Assembly (NCBI GenBank): GCA_900545035.1
Contig: UQXM01000016.1
Span: forward strand, 1 to 22,276
Reading direction: 5' to 3'
From: an uncultured Fusobacterium sp.
Lineage (GTDB): Bacteria > Fusobacteriota > Fusobacteriia > Fusobacteriales > Fusobacteriaceae
Length of the DNA stretch: 22,276 bases
The first letter of the stretch is position 1. The number at the start of each line of letters is the position of its first letter. Position numbers and translations under genes: made by a program. Under the pieces are notes generated by a model. That model worked only from the letters and a program-made list of their open reading frames with translations. It was not told the DNA's origin and did no database searches. Below are positions 8,154-16,545 of this stretch, piece by piece.

Positions 8154-8160
8154 GCTTTTT

Positions 8161-8550
8161 TTATTTTGTATATCTGTTTTTTAATTTTTTAAGAAGCTCT
8201 TCGTCTACTTCTATACTGTCATCATGGTACAATCTTGGAATAATTCTTTCCATAGGCACAATACCTATTGACATCGCTATTCCTTCAGGAAGAGACATTC
8301 TGAAAGTTTTCAGATATTTAAGCATTTTATCAACATCTTCTTCCGGAAGACTTAATATAAATATACAGTCTGTTCCCGGCCATATAGTAGAATTTTTATG
8401 TTTAAGCTTTTCACTCCATACTGTTTCCACTTTTTTTTGAACAGCATAATAATAAAATCTTATCTCTTCAAAAAATTCTTCCAATCTTGATTTCTGAGCT
8501 TCATTGATATAAACCAACATTAATTTAAAATTTGAAAACTCTTGTTTCAT
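8161..8550 (-). CDS. Small RND-efflux-associated protein, PG0541-type (PII-like fold suspected)
   Basis: A 129-residue soluble protein without signal peptide or membrane segment. The ATG at 8550 is preferred over a GTG at 8577 because AAGGGGG lies 8-9 bases upstream of it. The body alternates predicted strands and helices (LMLVYINE, CIFILSLPE, IAMSIGIVPM), fitting a ferredoxin/PII-like fold, and holds TIWPGTD at 55-61. Proteins of this size with a W-P-G-x-D motif encoded beside RND pumps are annotated as the PG0541 family after a Porphyromonas gingivalis gene; I recognise it from this motif and the context, not from a search. Its biochemical role is not established. It is the last gene of the efflux operon, 52 bases after the pump gene; this gap contains a TATAAT that could give it an extra promoter. 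Confidence 0.65.
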   Translation of the reverse strand: MKQEFSNFKLMLVYINEAQKSRLEEFFEEIRFYYYAVQKKVETVWSEKLKHKNSTIWPGTDCIFILSLPEEDVDKMLKYLKTFRMSLPEGIAMSIGIVPMERIIPRLYHDDSIEVDEELLKKLKNRYTK

Positions 8551-8602
8551 AGCAGCTTCCCCCTTTTTCAAATACACTTTGATGTAATTATATTATACTA
8601 CA

Positions 8603-11600
8603 TTAATCTTCTTTTTTCATCTTTTTAGGTAATTTTGCTATAAGTTTTCCAAAAATCTTTTTAACGAATCTTAAAATAGCATTATTCATATCTTCTACAA
8701 GAGTATAGAAAATAGGGATTACAACCAATGTCAGAAGTGTTGAGAATGAAAGTCCGAACATTGTTGTAATTGCCATACCTCTGTAAATCTCAGAACCTTC
8801 TCCCATTCCCATAGCAAGAGGCAGCATACCGAATACTGTTGTTGCTGTTGTCATAAGTATAGGTCTAAGTCTTGTTCTGCATGATTCAATTACAGCTTCT
8901 TCTCTTTCACTTCCTCTTACTCTTGTCATTTGAATAAAGTCAATAAGAACAATGGCGTTATTAACAACTATTCCCGCAAGCATTATAACCCCAATCATAA
9001 CCATTACATCTATCGGCTGATTTGTAACAAGAAGTCCTATTACAACTCCGATAAGTGCAAGAGGAATAGATCCTATAATAATTACAGGGAATACAAAGTT
9101 TTCAAACTGAGAAGCCAGTAGTGCGTAAATCAAGAATATTGATATTGCAAGAGCTGCTCCCAATTGAGAAGAAGCATCTTGTAAGTTTTCAGAATCTCCT
9201 CCCCATTTGTATGAAACTGAACTTGGCGGATCTTGCTCTTCAAATGCTTTCAGCATTTCAGACTGAATCTTTTTAAGTCCCACTCCTGCATCGTTTGCTG
9301 ATACTGTAACACTATAAATTCTGTCTGTTTTATTAATTTCCGGAGATCCCTCTGCCATCTCTATTGTAGCAAGGTCAGAAAGTTTTACAAACTGTCCTTC
9401 TCCGATTTTTATGTTAAGATTAGACATATCATTTATATCTTTTCTCTTATTTTTAGGAAGTCTTACCAAAATATCAATCTCTTCTGTTCCTGTTTTAACT
9501 GTCAGAGTATCTCCTCTGTCCCCTCCAAGAACGAAGTAACTGATTGTTTGTCCCACTTCCACAGGATTTATTCCATAGCTTCTTATTTTTTCTCTGTTAA
9601 GAACTACTCTTGCTTCTTCGTTTCCGGCATCAACTGTTGATGTAACGTCAACTGCTCCGGGATATTTTATCATGTGTGCCATTACTTGTTTTCCAATTAC
9701 TTTTAATTCATCAAGATTTGGTCCTACTATATCAAACTCAACATCTCTCTGAGGAGAACTCATTTGGAAATCTTCAGAAAGATTTGGTCTTATTCCCGGA
9801 AGTTTATTGATTGCAGGTCTTACTTGGTCAATAACTTCAAACACTGATGTATCTCTGGTATCTTTTTTACCGATTTCAACGTTTACTGCAACAGTATCAT
9901 TTTTTATCAATGAGAAATATGTTTGTGTATAAGGATTTGCTTTTACAATTTCTTCTATCTGTTTAGCTATACCTTCTGCTTTTTCAATATCCACACCTTT
10001 TCCAAGTTCTGCAACCACTGAATATCTACCTTGGTCCTGCTTAGGCATAAACTCAACTCTTAAAAATCTTCCAAGACCAAATATTACAAGTATAAATAAT
10101 ACAATTGGAGCTAACATTACTTTCACTCTGTGTTTAACTGCCCATTTAATTACCACAAGATATTTTGCTTTCAATCCGCCGAATATTTTTCCCTCTTTTG
10201 TAATATTCTGTTTATTTGAAAGGAATCTGCTGGCAACCATAGGCATTAGTGTTACTGATACTATAACAGCTGCAAGGTTAGAGAAGATAATTGAGAATGA
10301 CAAATCTCTGAATATCTCTCTGGCAATTCCCGGAATGAACAATACAGGAATAAATACAACCATTGTTGTCAGTGATGAAGCTATAACTGACATTGTAACC
10401 TCTGTTGTACCGTCATCTGCCGCTGCCATAACAGGAGATTTTAATTCTGTCATATGTCTGTAAATATTATCTATAACAACAACCGAGTTATCTGTAAGCA
10501 TTCCCACTCCAAGAGAAAGTCCCATAAGTGAAATCAAGTTCAAACTTGTTCCGTTCATTGCAAGGAATGCAAATGTAAACATTATTGATACAGGAAGTGC
10601 TATTGAAATAAGCAGAGTTGCTCTTATATTTTTCAAGAACAACAAAAGAATAATTGTTGCAAGAATAAGAGCTTGGAATGCACTTGATCCGATACTTGAA
10701 ATAGAACTTATAATATCTTCTGATGTATCAAGCATTATATTGAACTGTGTTCCCGGAGGCATTACAGATTTTACATCTTCAAGAGCTTTTCTCGCTCCTC
10801 TGTTAAGATCTATTGTACTTCCGTCAGAAGCTTTTTCTATAACAAGCACCACATTTTCTTTTCCGTTAAAGTATCCCACATCAGTAGGGTCTTCTGTTGT
10901 AAGAACTACATCTGCCACATCTTTTACTCTCAATGTATTACCATTGCTTCTCAAAATAATATTTTCTATCTGGTCAATATAGTTTGTTTCTCCCATAAAT
11001 CTGGCAACTATCTGTTTCTTACCTGTTTCTATAGTTCCAAGAGGTATACTTTGGCTTGAAGCTCCTATCATTTGATAAAGTTCCATAGGGGACATACCAA
11101 ATGCCGCCAGTTTATCTCCGTTTACCTGTACCTGTACCTGCTTATCAGGAGTACCGAAAATATTAACTTCTCCTATTCCTGTCAGACTTTCAAGTCTTGG
11201 TTTCAGATAATTTTCAAGAGCTGTATTCAGTTCCATTCTTGATGCTCCGGTTACAGAAACAACCATTGTCAAGTTTCCTACCCCTGCTTCTACTTTTTTA
11301 ACAATTGGAGTATCTGCATCATCAGGAAGGTCATTTACAAGTCTTGATACTTCCCTTTGAATATCTGTAACTTTGCTGTCTGCATCAATACCAAAATCAA
11401 ATTTTACAACTATTGTTGACTGCCCATATTCAGAAGTTGATTCTATTTTATCAATTCCTTCTACATTCGGTAAAACTTCTTCTATTTTTTTAGTAATCTG
11501 TGTTTCCACATCTTCCGGTACAGCCCCGTTCCATGATGTTCTTATTGTAACAACGGGAATGTTCATATTAGGAAGCAATTCCGATTTCATTGTAAACATT

Positions 11601-11683
11601 GCTATAAGCCCTATAAACATCATAGAAATCATAAGCATTGTTGTAGCAACCGGTCTGCGTATTGATAATCCTGCTAATGTCAT
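8603..11683 (-). CDS. RND multidrug efflux pump, HAE1-like inner-membrane subunit
   Basis: A 1026-residue AcrB-type proton-driven transporter, full length: N-terminal helix after LSIRRPVATTM, two large periplasmic loops (about 33-335 and 540-850) and two sets of transmembrane helices. The proton-relay residues differ from AcrB. In TM4, GMLTDNSVVVIDN keeps the first aspartate (D398, like D407) but has N399 in place of D408; in TM10, GIVVNNAIVLIDF has N908 where AcrB has K940. This pattern is common in RND pumps of Gram-positive and anaerobic lineages, so the pump is probably active with a simpler relay. It should export drugs, bile acids or detergents with the adaptor and TolC-like genes just upstream; the substrate cannot be told. 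The ATG follows GAGGTGA, 30 bases after the adaptor stop. Confidence 0.95.
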   Translation of the reverse strand: MTLAGLSIRRPVATTMLMISMMFIGLIAMFTMKSELLPNMNIPVVTIRTSWNGAVPEDVETQITKKIEEVLPNVEGIDKIESTSEYGQSTIVVKFDFGIDADSKVTDIQREVSRLVNDLPDDADTPIVKKVEAGVGNLTMVVSVTGASRMELNTALENYLKPRLESLTGIGEVNIFGTPDKQVQVQVNGDKLAAFGMSPMELYQMIGASSQSIPLGTIETGKKQIVARFMGETNYIDQIENIILRSNGNTLRVKDVADVVLTTEDPTDVGYFNGKENVVLVIEKASDGSTIDLNRGARKALEDVKSVMPPGTQFNIMLDTSEDIISSISSIGSSAFQALILATIILLLFLKNIRATLLISIALPVSIMFTFAFLAMNGTSLNLISLMGLSLGVGMLTDNSVVVIDNIYRHMTELKSPVMAAADDGTTEVTMSVIASSLTTMVVFIPVLFIPGIAREIFRDLSFSIIFSNLAAVIVSVTLMPMVASRFLSNKQNITKEGKIFGGLKAKYLVVIKWAVKHRVKVMLAPIVLFILVIFGLGRFLRVEFMPKQDQGRYSVVAELGKGVDIEKAEGIAKQIEEIVKANPYTQTYFSLIKNDTVAVNVEIGKKDTRDTSVFEVIDQVRPAINKLPGIRPNLSEDFQMSSPQRDVEFDIVGPNLDELKVIGKQVMAHMIKYPGAVDVTSTVDAGNEEARVVLNREKIRSYGINPVEVGQTISYFVLGGDRGDTLTVKTGTEEIDILVRLPKNKRKDINDMSNLNIKIGEGQFVKLSDLATIEMAEGSPEINKTDRIYSVTVSANDAGVGLKKIQSEMLKAFEEQDPPSSVSYKWGGDSENLQDASSQLGAALAISIFLIYALLASQFENFVFPVIIIGSIPLALIGVVIGLLVTNQPIDVMVMIGVIMLAGIVVNNAIVLIDFIQMTRVRGSEREEAVIESCRTRLRPILMTTATTVFGMLPLAMGMGEGSEIYRGMAITTMFGLSFSTLLTLVVIPIFYTLVEDMNNAILRFVKKIFGKLIAKLPKKMKKED

Positions 11684-11713
11684 CTGTTTTTCACCTCATT
11701 AATCCCGAATAAA

Positions 11714-12826
11714 TTATTTTGTTTCATCTTTTTTAGAAGCAGTATCTTCAGCAGCAGGAATTTCAGAAACTTCCTGTACTTTATCTCCTTCTTCCAATCC
11801 GAATAATCCTTCCACAACAACTACATCTCCAGGTTTGATTGTGTCTGAAAGCACAGCTGTGTACGGAGGGTTGTTGGCACCTGTCTTAACTTCTATTCTT
11901 CTTGCTCTTCCGTCTTCTATTTTATATACATAACTTATAAGTTCTCTTATAAATATACTCTCGTTTTGAACAGACAGAACATCTATTTCTCCAACAGGAA
12001 CAGTTGCATAAGCATACATACCGTCTTTTACAACTCTGTCAGCATTTTCAATTCCAAATTTTATTTTGAACTTTTTAGTATCAGAATCTGCAATAGGGTT
12101 AATTTCAAGAATTTTTCCTTCAACAGTTCTTCCTGCTGCAGGAACTTCCACTGTAACAGGACCTCCCACTTTTATCTGCGAAAGCCACTCTGCCGGGAAT
12201 CCTATATAACTTTCCATATTATCATCGTCAACTACTGTAAACACAACCTCATCTGCTGAAACTTCATTTCCTTCTTTTCCGAATAAGTTTCCAACTATTC
12301 CATCAATATCAGCTTTTCTGAAAAGTTTATTATAATCATTTTTAGCATTTTCAAAAGTTGCCTTTGCTGATTCATAAGCTCCTCTTGCATTTACATAAGC
12401 ATTCTCATATTCCACATACTCTAAATGGGAAATCAGTTGTTTATCATATAATTTTTTAAATTTATTGTAATTGTTTCTTGCAATTCTGTAAGAAGCTTCT
12501 GATGAAGCAAAATTTGCTTTTGCAGAAAAATATGCTGATTCAGTTGCAGAGTCTGTAAGCTGCATTACAAGTTCTCCTTTTTTAACTGTATCTCCATTTC
12601 TTTTTAATATTTTTTCTATTGTTCCGCCTTTTTCTGTTTTATGGTCAACTTTTCCTTCAGGTGTTAAAACAGCATCTGTTTTAAAAATTTGGCTCATTTT
12701 TCTTACCTGTGCAGGCTCTGTTACCACATATTTTATTTTTTCAACAGGTTTAGCTTCCTCTTTCTCTTTTCCGCACCCGGCAAACATAACCGCTGCAGCA
12801 AGTGCTGTTAAAAATATTTTTTTCAT
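11714..12826 (-). CDS. RND efflux periplasmic adaptor (membrane fusion) lipoprotein
   Basis: A 370-residue AcrA-type adaptor linking the inner-membrane pump to the outer channel. MKK-hydrophobic-FAGC places the lipidated cysteine at C18; the -3 residue is F rather than the usual L, slightly atypical. Lipoyl halves lie at about 60-92 (GGTIEKILKRNGDTVKKGELV) and 171-200. Between them, 95-168 is an alpha-helical hairpin rich in A, N and Y that should contact the TolC-like tip. A beta-barrel (about 200-280) and a membrane-proximal domain (about 280-350) follow, then an acidic/lysine-rich tail. AGGAGG precedes the ATG. It lies 26 bases after the channel gene and 30 before the pump gene, so all three are made from one message. 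Confidence 0.93.
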   Translation of the reverse strand: MKKIFLTALAAAVMFAGCGKEKEEAKPVEKIKYVVTEPAQVRKMSQIFKTDAVLTPEGKVDHKTEKGGTIEKILKRNGDTVKKGELVMQLTDSATESAYFSAKANFASSEASYRIARNNYNKFKKLYDKQLISHLEYVEYENAYVNARGAYESAKATFENAKNDYNKLFRKADIDGIVGNLFGKEGNEVSADEVVFTVVDDDNMESYIGFPAEWLSQIKVGGPVTVEVPAAGRTVEGKILEINPIADSDTKKFKIKFGIENADRVVKDGMYAYATVPVGEIDVLSVQNESIFIRELISYVYKIEDGRARRIEVKTGANNPPYTAVLSDTIKPGDVVVVEGLFGLEEGDKVQEVSEIPAAEDTASKKDETK

Positions 12827-12852
12827 TTAAATATCCCTCCTAAAATTTATGC

Positions 12853-14163
12853 CTATATTAATAATGATCTGTATTTTTCAAAAGCTACCAAATAATCAGA
12901 TTCAGCTTTATTGTAATCAACTTTGCTTTGTCTAAGCTGTGCTTCTGAATTTAAATAGTCCTGAGTTGATAAAAGTCCTGCTTTATATCTTTCTGTATCT
13001 ATATCATAGTTTTCCTGAGAAGCTTCAAGGGAACTTCTCATAGCTACTCTAAGTTTTTCAAGTCTTATTACTTCACTGTAGGCAGTAGTAAGATCTATTT
13101 CTATATTGTCCTGAGCTATACTGTCGTTTAACTGTTCTATTTCATAGCTTTGGTTTGCTGCTCTGTAACTGTCTATTCCGCTTCCAAAGTTAAACAATTC
13201 CCAAGTAACTTTTACTCCTCCTCTCCATTCTTCATTATGGAAAGTATCATCCATGCTCTCTCTTTCATATCCTCCGTATTGTACAAAAGCATTTACTTTT
13301 GGCAGATTATCACTGAATGCAACCATTTTTTCAGCCTTAGCATACTCTACATTATTTTTTGAAATAAGTGCTGTCAGACTTTGTGTTTTTGCTGTAACCA
13401 TATCATTATCAAAATTGATTTGATTGCTCAATCCGTCAGGAACAACAAGTTCAGCAAGAACAAGTTCTTCTTCATTTGTAAGTCCTGTTTCTATTTTTAA
13501 TTTTTTCATTTCTGTTTGTATTAAGTTTTTAACTTCAACTATATTTGAATCCACTTCAAGCATAGCAACTTCTGTTTTTAAAAGATCTGCTTTTATAATC
13601 AGTCTTAAATCAAGTTTATTCTGCTGCTCTTTGTGTCTGATTTCAAGTTCTTTTTTAGAAGTTTTAAGTGCTTCCAAATCTTTCTGATATTTTATGATAT
13701 TTGAATACAGCTGAATTGTATTCAATCTTACATCTCTCTTATCAGCTACATATGAAAGTTCTGCAATGTCAGCCATTGCTTTTGCACCTTTAATTCCTCC
13801 AAGAATTGCTCCTCCTTGGAAAATTGGCTGAGATATTACCACTTGGCTTGTATAACCGCCTTTTTCATTAAGCATCATTTCTTTTGTTTCTGCTTCACTG
13901 TATCCCTGTTTTACTCCAGTTTCTCTTCCGTACATATCTCTCTTACTATGTTCCATACGATTATATCCACCTTCATAAGTTACACTCGGAAGTGCAGCTT
14001 TGAAAGCTATACCTAAATTGATATCTCCGATTTTTTTATTTCTCGAAGAAATTTCAATTTTTTTACTATTATTAAGAGAAAGCTCTATTGCTTCTTCTAA
14101 GGTTAAATTTTTAGCAAAAGCCGCTGTACTCATTAAAAATAGTATGCCTAAAACCTTTTTCAT
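12853..14163 (-). CDS. TolC-family outer-membrane efflux protein
   Basis: A 436-residue outer-membrane channel. The signal peptide is MKK...STAAFA, with likely cleavage after A17; the mature protein begins KNLTLEEAIELSLNNS, the standard opening helix of TolC-family proteins. Two repeats of long helices with strands between them can be traced: QVVISQPIFQGGAI (about 107-120) and VKVTWELFNFGSG (near 313-325) are the two beta-strand entries typical of the family, each leading into a long helix. The mature end at SLLI lacks the long C-terminal extension of E. coli TolC. AAAGGAGG precedes the ATG. The gene comes first of the three structural pump genes, directly after the regulator. Confidence 0.92.
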   Translation of the reverse strand: MKKVLGILFLMSTAAFAKNLTLEEAIELSLNNSKKIEISSRNKKIGDINLGIAFKAALPSVTYEGGYNRMEHSKRDMYGRETGVKQGYSEAETKEMMLNEKGGYTSQVVISQPIFQGGAILGGIKGAKAMADIAELSYVADKRDVRLNTIQLYSNIIKYQKDLEALKTSKKELEIRHKEQQNKLDLRLIIKADLLKTEVAMLEVDSNIVEVKNLIQTEMKKLKIETGLTNEEELVLAELVVPDGLSNQINFDNDMVTAKTQSLTALISKNNVEYAKAEKMVAFSDNLPKVNAFVQYGGYERESMDDTFHNEEWRGGVKVTWELFNFGSGIDSYRAANQSYEIEQLNDSIAQDNIEIDLTTAYSEVIRLEKLRVAMRSSLEASQENYDIDTERYKAGLLSTQDYLNSEAQLRQSKVDYNKAESDYLVAFEKYRSLLI

Positions 14164-14198
14164 AATTCCTCCTTTAAAAATATTTATATTTTAAATTT

Positions 14199-14834
14199 TT
14201 ATTTTTGTATAAGTTTTAAAATTGACTTTGTCATAAAATCAGTTTCATAATTAAAATTAACTTTTGACATTTTTTCCTTTACTTCATTGTATTCCAAATC
14301 TGAAAATCCGTTTTCAGACGGAAGAAAATTATTCAAATAAAAAGTATTTATCATACCAAAAACCAAAAGTCTGTATCTGTCAAAATCTTTTTTGTCTGAA
14401 ATATCCAATTCATCTTCATATTTTTTCATTATTGCAATAAATTCATTTTTTCTGTTCTGTTTATTAGCCTCTATTCTTTTAATAACGGCTTCACCCACAC
14501 TGTCAGTGCTTCTCATCATTTTTACCATTACAACAATAAATTCCACATCTTTTGTAGGCATGAAAAGATAATATTCCACATATTTTCTCACAGCATCTTC
14601 GAAACTGTCTTTTTCATCAATAAGCTTTGCCATAATTTCTTTATGTTCGACAGCTTTTTCTGTAAGCAGAGTTTCCATTAAAAAATCTTTTGATTTAAAA
14701 TAAGTGTAAAAACTTCCTTTTGCAATTCCGACTTCGTGAGTTATATCTTCAACACTTGTTTTTCTGTATCCTTTTTCTATTATAAGTTTCTTGGCAGCAC
14801 TTATAATTTCCTCCCTTTTAACTTGTTTTTTCAC
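14199..14834 (-). CDS. TetR/AcrR-family repressor of the efflux operon
   Basis: A 211-residue regulator. Residues 8-52 form the DNA-binding domain, with the recognition part TSVEDITHEVGIAKGSFYTYF typical of the family (26-46); the remaining helical domain should bind the inducing ligand and form the dimer. The start codon is GTG (14834) behind GGGGAGGAG. The gene is the first of the tetR-tolC-adaptor-pump-PG0541 operon, so the repressor is expected to control its own transcription together with the pump. Two matching inverted repeats in its promoter region are the likely binding sites. The inducing ligand cannot be told from sequence. Confidence 0.92.
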   Translation of the reverse strand: MKKQVKREEIISAAKKLIIEKGYRKTSVEDITHEVGIAKGSFYTYFKSKDFLMETLLTEKAVEHKEIMAKLIDEKDSFEDAVRKYVEYYLFMPTKDVEFIVVMVKMMRSTDSVGEAVIKRIEANKQNRKNEFIAIMKKYEDELDISDKKDFDRYRLLVFGMINTFYLNNFLPSENGFSDLEYNEVKEKMSKVNFNYETDFMTKSILKLIQK

Positions 14835-14847
14835 TGCTCCTCCCCGA

Positions 14848-14863
14848 TTGACTGCACAGTCAT
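14848..14863. promoter_or_regulatory. Second probable TetR operator (O2), in the leader
   Basis: TTGAC-N6-GTCAT, with perfect inner arms TGACTG/CAGTCA. It has the same half-sites and spacing as the larger operator upstream and lies about 8-23 bases past the expected transcription start, between it and the ribosome binding site of the regulator gene. Confidence 0.6.
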
Positions 14864-14877
14864 TATTTTACCAAATC

Positions 14878-14906
14878 ATTCTACTATATATTGACCGGCT
14901 AGTCAA
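14878..14906 (-). promoter_or_regulatory. Promoter of the efflux operon
   Basis: On the minus strand TTGACT (14901-14906), exactly 17 bases, then TAGAAT (14878-14883). The -35 and most of the spacer lie inside the inverted repeat O1, so a bound repressor would block RNA polymerase. Confidence 0.85.
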
Positions 14907-14911
14907 TATAT
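14886..14911. promoter_or_regulatory. Main probable TetR operator (O1)
   Basis: A perfect inverted repeat ATATATTGAC-N6-GTCAATATAT (10-base arms, spacer CGGCTA). It overlaps the -35 element and spacer of the operon promoter, right upstream of the TetR-family gene. Core TTGAC-N6-GTCAA. Confidence 0.88.
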
Positions 14912-14934
14912 TTTTACTTTATTTTACAAATATT

Positions 14935-14974
14935 AAAAATATCAGAACACTTCTTTCAGAGTTCTGATATTTTT
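14935..14974 (-). terminator. Terminator of the kdsB-SpoIID operon
   Basis: Perfect 14-base arms AAAAATATCAGAAC and GTTCTGATATTTTT around a 12-base loop, starting 8 bases after the SpoIID-family stop codon. The U-run is on the minus-strand transcript. Confidence 0.9.
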
Positions 14975-14982
14975 AAAAGTTT

Positions 14983-16530
14983 TTACCAAATATTGTGTGC
15001 TGATGCTCCGTATCCCGAACTTGTTGAGTAATATTTTGCATCAATAGGTTTTCCGTTGTAAAGCATTACTTCTCCATAAGTTTGTTTTATCGCTTTTGTA
15101 GAATCCGGATTTTCATCTACATTATTATACATCTGGCTTCTTGTATCATCAATTACATGAAATCCTTCTTTTTTAAATCTGCTGTTAAAATAATCGTTAA
15201 GAGCATAAGTTCTTGCTGCCACAGCTTGGGCTTTCAAAGCTTCCAATCCGAAACTTTCAGGCATTTCACTCGGAAGTACCTGAAGAAGATAATCTTCCAT
15301 TTTTACTTCATTAATTACTCTCAAAGCATTTGGATTTGTTTTGGAAAGTTTTATCTCAAGAGTTCCTCTGTAAACAGGATACATAGTTTTTCTGTGTCCT
15401 CTTCTCAAACTTGTAACAATAACTTTATCATTTTTACTGTCATATTTTACCCCTTGAACAGTTTCGGCTCTCTTTTTTCCGTTTACATAAATTATCATTC
15501 TTTTACCGTTTGATTCTATTTTTACTTTATCACTTGCATCAAGTTTCATATTCATCCAACTGTTGGTAAGTGTCGCTTTACTGTGTGATGTAAAAGAAAC
15601 AATACTGTGGTCAAGACTTTTATGTCCCTTTGTGGTTATCCCCACTCTTATGGTTTTTCCCACTCCGTCAAGTTTATACATATTTTTTATATCCATATCT
15701 GTGTAATAACAGTTTAAAATCTTTTTATGTTTATAGCCGTAATTTTTAGCCAAATCATAAGCTCCGTACTGAGACATTCCTACACCATGTCCGTATCCTC
15801 CGCCGTAAACATAATATCTGCTGCCTTTTTTCTCAATGGCAAGAAATCCTGACGGAAGAAGAGAAGGATTTGTTAGTGCATTTCTGTAAGAATATTCGTT
15901 ATCTCCTGATTTTGCTCTCAATACTTTTACCGTTACACCTGTATTGCTTTTGCTCAGTCCAAGAACCTGCCTTACAGCATATTCACCTTTTACAAGATAC
16001 TCTCCGTTTGTTCCGCTCACAAGAAGATAAGTAATTACTCCAGATTTTCCTCTTTCAAGAACTATTACTTTTTTAAGAGTTCCCACTGGATTTGCAGGAA
16101 TATGCTTTCTTACCCATTTTCCGCCTGAAAGAGTAAGAATAGAACTTGGTCTTGAATTGTAGGCAGAGTATATTGTTTTGTTCACGCTTCTTGATAAATC
16201 TCTTTCGTTTATTGCAAAATGCCATCTCCAGAAATATGAATTATCCCCAAATCCCTCAATGTTCAAATCCTTATAAAATTCCAGAATTTTTTTCTCACTG
16301 TATCTGTTTAAAAAAGTTTTTCTTCCTTTTATATGACTTGTCGCCTGAAGATATGGTATCTCTTTACCTCTGCTCCCCTCAGGAGCAGGATATCCGTATT
16401 TTGAAAAATAAGACATTCTGTCTTTTCCCGAACTGTTTCTTGAAGCTTCAAAATTTCTCGTTCCTGCGGAAGAACATCCGCTGACAATAATCCCCAGCAG
16501 TAAAATAAATGCTACATATATTTTTTTCAT
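14983..16530 (-). CDS. SpoIID/LytB-family lipoprotein with apparently circularly permuted domain
   Basis: A 515-residue protein. SpoIID proteins are lytic transglycosylases acting on denuded peptidoglycan; LytB-type members act as amidase enhancers. MKK-hydrophobic-IIVSGC makes C19 the lipidation site, so it is a cell-envelope lipoprotein. In ordinary members the order is: catalytic half with ExYLxxVxPxEMP, then SSSGG...VWGG..PYL, then the signature GHGVGMSQYGA and ILxxYY. Here GKEIPYLQAT (55-64) and GHGVGMSQYGAYDLAK (247-262) with ILNCYY (271-276) come first. VNEVKMEDYLLQVLPSEMP (406-424, E422 the likely catalytic residue), ALKAQAVAARTYAL (431-444) and YYSTSSGYGASAHNIW (500-515) come last, and the protein stops at that W. 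A terminator begins 8 bases after the stop codon, so this is the natural end. It is cotranscribed with kdsB (15-base gap). The family call is sure; the permutation follows from motif order and is likely; the exact activity is open. Confidence 0.88.
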   Translation of the reverse strand: MKKIYVAFILLLGIIVSGCSSAGTRNFEASRNSSGKDRMSYFSKYGYPAPEGSRGKEIPYLQATSHIKGRKTFLNRYSEKKILEFYKDLNIEGFGDNSYFWRWHFAINERDLSRSVNKTIYSAYNSRPSSILTLSGGKWVRKHIPANPVGTLKKVIVLERGKSGVITYLLVSGTNGEYLVKGEYAVRQVLGLSKSNTGVTVKVLRAKSGDNEYSYRNALTNPSLLPSGFLAIEKKGSRYYVYGGGYGHGVGMSQYGAYDLAKNYGYKHKKILNCYYTDMDIKNMYKLDGVGKTIRVGITTKGHKSLDHSIVSFTSHSKATLTNSWMNMKLDASDKVKIESNGKRMIIYVNGKKRAETVQGVKYDSKNDKVIVTSLRRGHRKTMYPVYRGTLEIKLSKTNPNALRVINEVKMEDYLLQVLPSEMPESFGLEALKAQAVAARTYALNDYFNSRFKKEGFHVIDDTRSQMYNNVDENPDSTKAIKQTYGEVMLYNGKPIDAKYYSTSSGYGASAHNIW

Positions 16531-16545
16531 CAGTTTCTGCTCCTC

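Noticed and set aside
8580..8600. Palindrome-like AT-rich sequence between the pump and PG0541-type genes as an operator
   Set aside because: Only the outer four bases pair well, and such matches are frequent in DNA this AT-rich. The TATAAT in it is mentioned only as a possible promoter.
14983..14990. SpoIID-family protein truncated by a frameshift or early stop
   Set aside because: A perfect terminator begins 8 bases after the stop, and the part that seems missing is present in the N-terminal half, so permutation explains it better than truncation.
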